Shown here: positions 1 to 6,187 of the stretch, piece after piece
Layout of the letters: every line of letters starts with the position of its first letter
Numbering within the stretch: the first letter of the stretch is position 1
Source of the DNA: Spirochaetia bacterium
GTDB lineage: Bacteria > Spirochaetota > Spirochaetia > JABMQR01
Reading direction: 5' to 3'
DNA: 6,417 bases
Assembly: GCA_016784705.1 (NCBI GenBank)
Contig: JADHUD010000144.1
Coordinates: 1-6,417 of the forward strand
Translations under genes and position numbers: made by a program
Notes under the pieces: model-generated
Told to the model about the DNA's origin: nothing
Seen by the model: only the letters and a program-made list of their open reading frames with translations
Databases searched by the model: none

Positions 1-917
1 GCTAATTCAGCAGCACGGCTGGCAAGCTTTTCAATTGGTTTGTATACCGTCATTAACTGTAATCCCTCAATTACCCTCTGACAGGAGAGCAGGTCTGCAT
101 CCTGTCCAACTACTGCAATACTACCGGCAAGACGACGTTCAGCAAGCAGTCTAATAGCCGCATTTGCAATCTGATCGTTCCCTGCTGAAATAGCATCAAT
201 ATCAGTTGTTCGATTCAGCACCTCAAGAATCTTTTCTGTGGCTTCGTCCGAACTCCACTCCTGAAGCCAGATCTCATCAACAACTTTTATCTCTCCGCTT
301 TGTATAAACGGATCTATAATCTCATGCAGACCGGTATTTACCTCAAAACTGTTATTATCTTTTACCGAACCATTTACAATAAGGTAATTTCCCTGCGGCA
401 CTTCAGCAGTAAGTGCTCTTCCAAACAATCGTCCTACTTCCTGATTATCAAAAGAGATAAAAGCAGTAATAGGTACTCCCTGAATAAGTCGGTCATAGGC
501 TATCACCGGTATTTTCTCATCATTTGCCTCCTTAACAACACCTGCCAGCAAATCCGTATCGTGAGCCAGGACTACCAGTATATCAATATCATTTTTCATC
601 AAATACTCAATCTGATCTATCTGAGCCTGTGTTCCGCCGGCAGATAATTGCATAATAACTTCTGCTCCAAGTTTATGCGCTGTTTCAGAGAAAATTTTTA
701 TGTCTTTATTCCACCGTTCAATAATAAAAGTATCAGTTGCAATGGAAAAACCTATTTTAATCGGGTTATCACTGTTTCGCTCCTCTTCAGGCAAAGAAGT
801 ACGCTTTTCAGAAGCTCCGCATCCTGCAAAAACCAGCACAACTGTTACAAAACAGAACATCATAAAAGCCTGCCGTTTAAGTAGAGAAAATTTGGGTTTC
901 TTATCTGGTTTGTTCAT
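1..917 (-). CDS. xylF: XylF-type D-xylose ABC transporter substrate-binding lipoprotein (3' end cut by window edge)
   Basis: This is the extracytoplasmic sugar-binding component of a XylFGH-type ABC importer. I translated 305 codons on the minus strand with no stop; the C-terminus lies beyond position 1. XylF proteins have about 330 residues plus a leader, so some 40-50 residues are probably missing. A basic N-terminus (residues 1-16) and a hydrophobic stretch (17-31) lead to FAG-Cys33, a lipoprotein site with Phe at -3. The periplasmic-binding fold starts near K54-I-G-F. Motifs shared with E. coli XylF, as I remember it, are ERWNKD (67-72), AYDR (140-143), SFDN (155-158), PQGNY (174-178), GNDQ (246-249), GQDAD (271-275) and MTVYKP (289-294). 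These make xylose or a close pentose the likely ligand. The start ATG overlaps the regulator stop (ATGA), and GAGGAG sits 5 nt upstream. The gene is therefore probably coupled to the regulator and co-transcribed from the promoter near 5005. xylG and xylH should follow outside the window. Confidence 0.9.
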   Translation of the reverse strand, partial: MNKPDKKPKFSLLKRQAFMMFCFVTVVLVFAGCGASEKRTSLPEEERNSDNPIKIGFSIATDTFIIERWNKDIKIFSETAHKLGAEVIMQLSAGGTQAQIDQIEYLMKNDIDILVVLAHDTDLLAGVVKEANDEKIPVIAYDRLIQGVPITAFISFDNQEVGRLFGRALTAEVPQGNYLIVNGSVKDNNSFEVNTGLHEIIDPFIQSGEIKVVDEIWLQEWSSDEATEKILEVLNRTTDIDAISAGNDQIANAAIRLLAERRLAGSIAVVGQDADLLSCQRVIEGLQLMTVYKPIEKLASRAAEL

Positions 918-2452
918 CGCAACTCCTCTTCCCGCATATAGAGTGTCGGGGAAATTCCCTTATATTTCTTAAATATCTTGCTAAAGTAATTAGGATCCTG
1001 ATACCCCACTGCTCCGGCAACATCTTTAATTGTAGTATCCTGATTTTTTAACAGCTCTTGAGCATGTGCAAGACGTACTCCCGTTAAATAATCTACAAAA
1101 TTAGTCTGGAGATGTTCAGAAAACAATCTGCTGAGATAGGCCGGTGAAACATTACATATTTCCGCCATTGAAGTAAGCTGTACAGACTCTGCATATTCGG
1201 TATGAATGTAAGCAAGAGCTTTCCTGAGAGGCAGCGGTCTGTTCTCTCTCCTGATTTCACTGTTTAAATCCATGAGAATCCTCATACTTCTGACAGCCCA
1301 CAAATGGAACTGCTCCCGATTTGTGAAAGTAAGAATATCTCTTACCGGATCAAATGGAATTTTCAGTGTAACTCCTTTACCAATAGACTGCAGTAAATCA
1401 TCAATTAAAAGTGTAAAAAGCTGTATCATCTTCCCGCCAGCTACAGAAAAAGAACACGTATGAAAAATAAACTCTTCAAAATCAGCAAATTGACCTGCAA
1501 TTGAAAAAGAAAACATTTCCCGAGATTCCATTCCTGCAGCCATCTTCCTCAGTTCATTCATCATGTTTTGTTCCTGATCCATTCTGGCCGTAAGATCATC
1601 TCCTGAAGTAAATGGCTGCATCGCTTCATTGCAGGAAATATGCAGCTCAGTATAATTTCTGAAAGTACCGATTCCAAGTGTGTACTTTGCATCTTTGGGT
1701 ACTGTCGATTCCAATATATGAGAACAAATACTTTTTAGACGGCAACTGTTGTCATCTTCTAAAATAAAAACCAGCAGCTTTCCCAGATAGTCTGATGACA
1801 GACACAGATATTTATACTTAATCCTGGTAATAAAATTTTTGTATGCTTCCTGAACAATCTGCTGATCCCTTTCTTCGGACTTTTCTTCGGAATAAATCTG
1901 GAGCAGCAATACAGCCCCTCTGTCAGAAGGAAATTTAAAAAGAACCTTATACCGTGCCCATTCATCATTCTGCAAAGTTTTCCAGGTTATCCGTGATAAA
2001 AAATTCTTCTCTTCCCAGGCTGTTGTCTGAAAACTCTTTTTCAGTTCTGTTACATGAGATGAGATTTTATCTTTTTTCTGGTTTAAAAAATCCTTTGCCT
2101 TTTCCAGAGTTTCCTGGAATTTCCCCCGGGAAATCGGTTTAACCAAATATTCAAAAACACCAAGCGGCACTGCCCGTTTGGCAACATCAAATCGCTCGTA
2201 AGCTGTTGAAATAATATAAAGAATTTCAGGATACTGCCCCTGGAGTTCTTTAATTGTCTCTAATCCATCAATTCCCGGCATACCAATATCCATAAATATG
2301 ATATCAGGATGAACTTTCTGCACCATTTCTATTGCTTCATACCCTGATCTCGCTTTTCCGCACAAAGAGAAAAATTCACTATTCTTCTGCAGTAGATAGG
2401 AAAAACTATCCAGAACGGGTTCTTCGTCATCAACGATCATAACGTTATACAC
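914..2452 (-). CDS. YesN-type response regulator, REC + AraC-family DNA-binding domain
   Basis: This cytoplasmic transcription factor of 512 residues is the probable phosphorylation target of the adjacent kinase. The REC domain covers about residues 1-120. It has the acidic pair D8-D9, phospho-acceptor D55 in the MDIGMPG context, switch T83 and conserved K105 in the VKP motif. Residues 120-160 look like a charged linker. About 165-285 may be a degenerate GGDEF-like domain as found in YesN regulators, ending in an LGIGTF...L..SCNEA stretch; this is inference from the pattern. A helical part follows (290-400). The AraC double helix-turn-helix spans about 408-508, with the signature from IKDVAGAVGYQDPNYFSKIF through the KGISP motif. 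The GTG start at 2452 is preferred over the ATG four codons later because GGAGG lies 7 nt before it and because the first REC strand needs YNVMIVDD. The gene overlaps the kinase by 16 nt and xylF by 4 nt. Expected targets are the xylose transport genes and its own operon. Confidence 0.93.
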   Translation of the reverse strand: MYNVMIVDDEEPVLDSFSYLLQKNSEFFSLCGKARSGYEAIEMVQKVHPDIIFMDIGMPGIDGLETIKELQGQYPEILYIISTAYERFDVAKRAVPLGVFEYLVKPISRGKFQETLEKAKDFLNQKKDKISSHVTELKKSFQTTAWEEKNFLSRITWKTLQNDEWARYKVLFKFPSDRGAVLLLQIYSEEKSEERDQQIVQEAYKNFITRIKYKYLCLSSDYLGKLLVFILEDDNSCRLKSICSHILESTVPKDAKYTLGIGTFRNYTELHISCNEAMQPFTSGDDLTARMDQEQNMMNELRKMAAGMESREMFSFSIAGQFADFEEFIFHTCSFSVAGGKMIQLFTLLIDDLLQSIGKGVTLKIPFDPVRDILTFTNREQFHLWAVRSMRILMDLNSEIRRENRPLPLRKALAYIHTEYAESVQLTSMAEICNVSPAYLSRLFSEHLQTNFVDYLTGVRLAHAQELLKNQDTTIKDVAGAVGYQDPNYFSKIFKKYKGISPTLYMREEELR

Positions 2453-3915
2453 GGTTCTTCCTCCATATTAATATTTATCAGCACTTCTGTCCCTTGTCCT
2501 GGAGCAGATCGAATTTCAATAATCTCCTTATTATCCGGATAAAAAAAGTAGAGCCTTTGTATGATGTTTTCCAAACCCATAACCTTAGAACTGATTTCAG
2601 AGGTCCGGAAAGAGTGCTGCATAAGCGATTCAATAATTTCCGGCGGCATTCCCACTCCATTATCCTTTACCGAACATCTCAAATATGTTTTATCCTGCCA
2701 GATTCTAACAATAATACTTCCCTTTCTTTCGATCCCTTTAAAAGCATGTATAACTGAATTCTCAACCAGCGGCTGGAGAATCATAGCCGGTACTTGGTAA
2801 TCATGATCAATAGCATCCTGTATATCCAGATTTAGGTTCAGTGATCGAGGGAAACGGATATTAAGAATATAAAAGTATGACCGCAAGCCCTCTACCTCAT
2901 GCCGCAAAGGGACAAACAATTTCCTTTCCCTAATATTATGCCGGAAAAAATCAGCAAGATGCTCCATAAATTCAGCAGTTTTATTTGCTTCTTCCACGAT
3001 GGCAAGCTGTACTCCGGTATTGATAGTATTAAACAAAAAATGAGGATTCATCTGAGCCTGCATAGTATAGAGCTCCATCCGTTTTAACAGCTGCTCCATT
3101 TTCAGGTTTCTTAACTTTTCATTCAGATATTCCTGTTCAATGGTTTTCTGCTGCTGAATCTCAGCAATATATTGACTGATATCATTTTTCATTCGATTAA
3201 AAGTCTCAACAACTCTGCTGACTTCAGCCACTGCCTCTATATGAATATCCTCTACATTAAAGTTTCCTTTTGAAAGCTCTTCGGCTGTTTTGGAGAGCAG
3301 ATGCATAGGCTCGGTGATCTTATTCAGGGAATACATCATCCAACTTATTGCCCAGATAAAAGCAAAAATAATAACCAGTAAATTCCAAAACTGCAGTTGT
3401 CTAGAGACATTTATAACCCGCTCATAACCAGCCAGCTGTTCCCGAAATCCCTTCAGACTGATTTTATCAATTAGTGACAAAATATACTGATTCATATTCT
3501 CCATAGTCTCATACAACTGTGTATATTCACTTATAGCACTTCCCCGCTTCTCCTGAATTGCTATATCAATCATATCAAGATAAGCCTCAAGTAAGTGGTA
3601 AACTTCCCGAACAGACAAGTTCACTGAATCATAGATCCGCTGATCATCTGGGATCATACTTCTTAGAGTTTGTTCTTTAATCAGTAGTGATGCCAATGCT
3701 TTTGATGATCGGCTTGACAGATAATCAAGAAATGGTGTTCGTATTTCTTCTATCTCATCCTGCAGTTCCTGAAAAAATCGTTCATTTCTGAACTGTGTAT
3801 CAACAATTTTCTGTATACGCCATGAGATAAATAAGATAAATGACATGGAAACAACGATGATCAGAAGACTTGCTCCTACATTGAGGAAGAGCTGGGACTG
3901 CAGAGATTTCTTCAT
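2437..3915 (-). CDS. YesM/LytS-type sensor histidine kinase with HAMP domain
   Basis: This inner-membrane sensor kinase has 492 residues. TM1 is about 9-31 and TM2 about 177-195. They enclose an ectodomain of about 145 residues that is rich in predicted helix and lacks Cys, as expected for a helical bundle that docks a binding protein. A HAMP segment (about 196-250) passes through a coiled-coil stretch (250-280) into the His_kinase domain. There the phospho-acceptor is H292 in the QMNPHFLFNTIN motif. The HATPase domain (about 376-484) shows the N-box LQPLVENSVIHAF with N386, the G1 box VKDNGVGMP with D418, a GLENI motif near 447 and the G2 motif GQGTEV near 473. All catalytic motifs appear intact. 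The start ATG overlaps the stop of the upstream binding protein (ATGA). Its Shine-Dalgarno, GGGAGGTGGAG, lies inside the sequence coding that protein's Gly-rich tail. The likely role is to receive the sugar signal from the upstream anchored binding protein and phosphorylate the regulator that follows. The family call is firm; the stimulus is inferred from context. Confidence 0.94.
   Translation of the reverse strand: MKKSLQSQLFLNVGASLLIIVVSMSFILFISWRIQKIVDTQFRNERFFQELQDEIEEIRTPFLDYLSSRSSKALASLLIKEQTLRSMIPDDQRIYDSVNLSVREVYHLLEAYLDMIDIAIQEKRGSAISEYTQLYETMENMNQYILSLIDKISLKGFREQLAGYERVINVSRQLQFWNLLVIIFAFIWAISWMMYSLNKITEPMHLLSKTAEELSKGNFNVEDIHIEAVAEVSRVVETFNRMKNDISQYIAEIQQQKTIEQEYLNEKLRNLKMEQLLKRMELYTMQAQMNPHFLFNTINTGVQLAIVEEANKTAEFMEHLADFFRHNIRERKLFVPLRHEVEGLRSYFYILNIRFPRSLNLNLDIQDAIDHDYQVPAMILQPLVENSVIHAFKGIERKGSIIVRIWQDKTYLRCSVKDNGVGMPPEIIESLMQHSFRTSEISSKVMGLENIIQRLYFFYPDNKEIIEIRSAPGQGTEVLININMEEEPCITL
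2460..2464 (-). promoter_or_regulatory. Shine-Dalgarno that fixes the response-regulator GTG start
   Basis: GGAGG ends 7 nt before the GTG at 2452 and lies inside the 3' end of the kinase gene. The competing ATG at 2440, which would give a neat ATGA overlap, has this motif too far away (19 nt) and would truncate the first REC strand. Confidence 0.75.
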
Positions 3916-4904
3916 TTTACTCCACCTCCCAGACCTTTCTGAACAGTATCAAGATTTTCTTTTGTTATTATTCCTACTCCAGTATCAACGTAACTTTCTG
4001 AATATCCTTCATCACAAAGAGATTTCAATACTTTCACCGCATTATAACCAATTTCAACGGGGAAAACAGCAATCGTCCCGGCAAGTATTCCTTTCCCAAC
4101 ATTATCGAGAATCGGTTCATCTGTCCCAAAACCAATTATCCTGACTGAACCTACAAGATTCAAATCAACAAGTACCTGAATTGCCGCTAACGTATCATTT
4201 GTATCAGTAAAGACAATTGTATTAATCTCAGGTTCATTACGTAAAATCTGATATGTGAGATTTTCTGCATCCAGAGGATTTAAATTTGTAACCATAACGG
4301 TCAGGAGTTTAATGTTTCTGTCATTCAGAGCAGACCGGATTCCCATCTCTACAAGTTCTTTTTCAGATAATATTCCAGGCGATTTTTCACTGTACACTAC
4401 TGCCATTTGTATAGGCTGATCATTATTTCTTCCCGAAAGTTCCCCAATTTTTTTACCGAGATCAAAATTATTTGTACCGACAAACGGCCAGGGAGACTTG
4501 TCTGAAAGCCCATGCTCGATTAGTACTATCGGTATTCCGGCTCTATTTATTTCATCCAGCTCAAATTGCGCTACCTGTTCAGCAATACTTGGATAGACGA
4601 TTATTCCATCAAAACCGGCATATTTTGCCATAAAAAAATCTTTTGTATCATTTCCAATTGGATGAAAAGATAGGGCACAATCAAACTCTTCTGCCGCCGC
4701 GCGCGCCCCGGCAATCACGTCCTGAAAGAAAAGGTAGGTATTCTGCGGCAGGAACACACCAAAATGGTACGCTGCAATCTCTTCTGAAGCAGTTTGTTCT
4801 CTGGATGCTTTTGATAGATTAAAAATGGTAAGTGCCGAAAAAGCCAGCGCTGTAATAAACAGAATTCCAAATATAATCGCAATTATTTTAACAATATTTT
4901 TCAC
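3912..4904 (-). CDS. Membrane-anchored periplasmic sugar-binding sensor protein (XylFII-like, Peripla_BP_4 type)
   Basis: The protein has 330 residues from the chosen GTG start. One N-terminal hydrophobic segment (about 5-29) has no lipobox cysteine and no clear AxA cleavage site, so it is probably an uncleaved signal anchor that leaves the rest outside the membrane. A type I periplasmic-binding fold follows from about residue 47. It includes QDVIAGARAAAEEF (61-74), FDGIIVYP (98-105), a FVGTNNFDLGKKIGEL segment (141-156), FTDTNDTLAA (232-241), IIGFGTDEP (256-264) and the FPVEIGYNAV hinge segment (281-290). It lies directly before a kinase and regulator rather than transporter subunits, so it is most likely the ligand-sensing component of a three-component system like clostridial XylFII. 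It lacks the AYDR and GQDAD motifs of the transporter-type XylF in the same operon, so its ligand is not proven. GTG at 4904 is chosen because GAGG lies 8 nt upstream and translation there begins MKNIVKII, a typical anchor; the reading frame is open up to a TTG at 4937, which would add 11 residues that look unlike a leader. Confidence 0.85.
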   Translation of the reverse strand: MKNIVKIIAIIFGILFITALAFSALTIFNLSKASREQTASEEIAAYHFGVFLPQNTYLFFQDVIAGARAAAEEFDCALSFHPIGNDTKDFFMAKYAGFDGIIVYPSIAEQVAQFELDEINRAGIPIVLIEHGLSDKSPWPFVGTNNFDLGKKIGELSGRNNDQPIQMAVVYSEKSPGILSEKELVEMGIRSALNDRNIKLLTVMVTNLNPLDAENLTYQILRNEPEINTIVFTDTNDTLAAIQVLVDLNLVGSVRIIGFGTDEPILDNVGKGILAGTIAVFPVEIGYNAVKVLKSLCDEGYSESYVDTGVGIITKENLDTVQKGLGGGVK

Positions 4905-4912
4905 ATGACCGT

Positions 4913-4916
4913 CCTC
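4913..4916 (-). promoter_or_regulatory. Shine-Dalgarno that fixes the sensor-protein GTG start
   Basis: GAGG lies 8 nt before the GTG at 4904. The longer reading frame up to the TTG at 4937 would place this motif inside the coding sequence and would begin with a non-leader-like peptide, so the GTG is favoured. Confidence 0.6.
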
Positions 4917-4927
4917 ATACAAAAGTA

Positions 4928-4970
4928 GTACACACAAGCCTGTACGTAACTGCCCAGTCTCCCTTCAGGG
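4928..4970 (-). promoter_or_regulatory. Leader region with two short potential hairpins
   Basis: Within the predicted untranslated leader of the sensor gene, CCC-TGAA-GGG (4970-4961 including the outer bases) can form a 3-bp stem with a tetraloop. Further on, GTACA (4945-4941) and TGTAC (4932-4928) can form a 5-bp stem around an 8-nt loop, extendable with bulges. Neither resembles a known riboswitch, and neither clearly masks the GAGG at 4916-4913. Structure here is possible but weakly supported. Confidence 0.2.
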
Positions 4971-5002
4971 TCTATACTCATTCATATTTATGTAATTAAC
5001 TC

Positions 5003-5032
5003 AGTATATCACCTGTTTTTTAAAGGGGTAAA
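5003..5032 (-). promoter_or_regulatory. Sigma70-type promoter with extended -10, driving the sensor/xylF operon
   Basis: Reading the minus strand, a -35-like TTTACC (5032-5027) is followed after 18 nt by TATACT (5008-5003), which matches five of six consensus bases. It is preceded by TGA, giving an extended -10 TGNTATACT. Transcription would start near 4996 and leave a leader of about 90 nt before the GTG at 4904. It is the only good promoter match I see ahead of the four overlapping genes, so the whole unit probably depends on it. The match is by eye. Confidence 0.6.
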
Positions 5033-5043
5033 GAAAATTTACC
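5027..5043 (-). promoter_or_regulatory. Perfect dyad GGTAAA-n5-TTTACC overlapping the -35 (possible operator)
   Basis: A 17-bp inverted repeat begins at the last base of the UroD-like stop codon. The left arm GGTAAA (5043-5038), spacer TTTTC and right arm TTTACC (5032-5027) pair perfectly, and the right arm is also the -35 hexamer. It could be a repressor site or chance symmetry in AT-rich DNA. It is a poor terminator candidate because the stem is weak and no T-run follows in the minus-strand reading. Confidence 0.25.
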
Positions 5044-6128
5044 TATTTCACTGAATGCTGAGTCACTTCAGAGATCAATTTTCTTGCTTCCCTCTCTGAC
5101 CTACACCCATTCACTACCAGCATTAATCCGCGTGAATCTAGATTTTTCACCAGAAAAGCCGCCTCGTCCGGTTCACAATAGACATAGAGGCTTTTACCGC
5201 CAGCCTGGATCCTGTGCATCAAATCCATCCACTCGCTGGTTCTGCCTCCACCGGCTCCCGGAATCCACTGGATTGCGTTCAAACCAGAAAGATCAAGAAG
5301 CTGATCGAGGTGCCGCACCATTCCCGGTCCATCAAGATGAAAAATGGTTCTGGGGAAGAGTTCAATCTGCTTCTTCAGCAGCGGTATCACAAATTCCCCA
5401 AACATCTCCGGAGAGATAAGAGTGGAAAAATCCGACTGAAGATCAATGGCTTTTTGTTCTGACCAGACCCCCATCCAGTTGAAATACCCGCCATACTGAT
5501 TCGCAATACCACTTGTTCCTTCCCAAGCCGTATACCAGGCATCCTGTACTTTCTGTGCTGCAGCCTTCACCCTGTCCGGGGATATGATTAGATCAATACA
5601 CAATTTTTCAGGATTCCGCAATCCGCTCAAAACTTCAGTGGGTCCATTCAAATCAGGGATTCCCATGAAGCATTCCAGATTATATTTCTGAATTGCTTCA
5701 GAACAAGTATGCAGAAGATTTTTCGTTAATTTCCACCAGGTATTTTCCGGGTCAATATTCAATTCCGGACATACATCCCAATCATCAATAATCGGCTTTG
5801 ACCAGGTTGTCTCTTTATCTATGTAAATATTTGGGGAACCAAGATATTTACATGTTATCGAAACAATACGGCCTGCAACCGGGTAGAGAACGGGAAAAGA
5901 TTCACCTCCAAACCAGGTTCTGCTTAACTTGTTTATTATTCGCGGGATAACATATACCGGATTCGTCCAATAATCATGTATTGTGGGAGCTTCTTTTTCC
6001 GGTAAAGAAAAAACCGGACGTTCCCGGGGTGCGGGTATTTGCAGCAAGGCGCGGTCGGCGGGTTCGTTTTTCCACCACAGCTCAACCCGTTTTTTAGCAG
6101 CTTCACTATCTTCTTTAAAATGAATCAT
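5043..6128 (-). CDS. Uroporphyrinogen decarboxylase-superfamily (UroD/MtaA-like) protein of unknown reaction
   Basis: This predicted cytoplasmic TIM-barrel protein has 361 residues from the preferred start and belongs to the URO-D superfamily. The superfamily includes haem-pathway UroD and the corrinoid methyltransferases such as MtaA. Members of this branch are often labelled trimethylamine corrinoid protein 2 in databases, without evidence for that role as far as I know. Visible marks are an early RVELWWKNEPADR segment, GIPDLNGPTEVLSGLR (residues 156-171), a QSDFS motif near 231, ISPEMFGEFVIPLL (238-251), FHLDGPGMVRHLD (263-275) and a C-terminal VNGCRSEREA (about 338-347). H264 fits the metal-binding His of the HxC motif of corrinoid methyltransferases, but Asp266 replaces the Cys; Cys341 could be the remaining ligand. 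The ATG at 6128 is preferred because AGGGAG lies 7 nt upstream and related proteins begin close to here. An in-frame ATG at 6167 has no clear Shine-Dalgarno. No transport signal is seen. It shares orientation with the sensor operon downstream but is separated from it by 138 bp and a promoter. Confidence 0.85.
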   Translation of the reverse strand: MIHFKEDSEAAKKRVELWWKNEPADRALLQIPAPRERPVFSLPEKEAPTIHDYWTNPVYVIPRIINKLSRTWFGGESFPVLYPVAGRIVSITCKYLGSPNIYIDKETTWSKPIIDDWDVCPELNIDPENTWWKLTKNLLHTCSEAIQKYNLECFMGIPDLNGPTEVLSGLRNPEKLCIDLIISPDRVKAAAQKVQDAWYTAWEGTSGIANQYGGYFNWMGVWSEQKAIDLQSDFSTLISPEMFGEFVIPLLKKQIELFPRTIFHLDGPGMVRHLDQLLDLSGLNAIQWIPGAGGGRTSEWMDLMHRIQAGGKSLYVYCEPDEAAFLVKNLDSRGLMLVVNGCRSEREARKLISEVTQHSVK

Positions 6129-6135
6129 CGGCAGG

Positions 6136-6141
6136 CTCCCT
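6136..6141 (-). promoter_or_regulatory. Shine-Dalgarno that favours the downstream ATG of the UroD-like gene
   Basis: AGGGAG ends 7 nt before the ATG at 6128. The alternative ATG at 6167 is preceded by AT-rich sequence with no recognisable ribosome-binding motif, so a 361-residue product is more likely than 374. Confidence 0.6.
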
Positions 6142-6187
6142 GATACTTTTAACGTATTTTTGGACATAATTGATAAATGAAGTGTAT

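Noticed and set aside
300..972. Three plus-strand open frames of 78-115 codons
   Set aside because: They lie opposite the xylF gene, have no family resemblance, and the minus strand reads as a clear XylF homologue over the whole stretch.
2438..2440. ATG at codon 5 of the response regulator as the true start
   Set aside because: It gives a tidy ATGA overlap but lacks a properly spaced Shine-Dalgarno and would remove part of the first REC strand; the GTG at 2452 has GGAGG at 7 nt.
5027..5045. Inverted repeat after the UroD-like stop as a transcription terminator
   Set aside because: The stem is only 6 bp and AT-rich, and the following minus-strand sequence is CCCCTTTAAAAAAC, not a T-run. A possible operator is the better reading, at low confidence.
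5084..5462. Two plus-strand open frames opposite the UroD-like gene
   Set aside because: The minus-strand protein is continuous and recognisable here; the plus-strand products look like antisense translations, without ribosome-binding sites that stand out.
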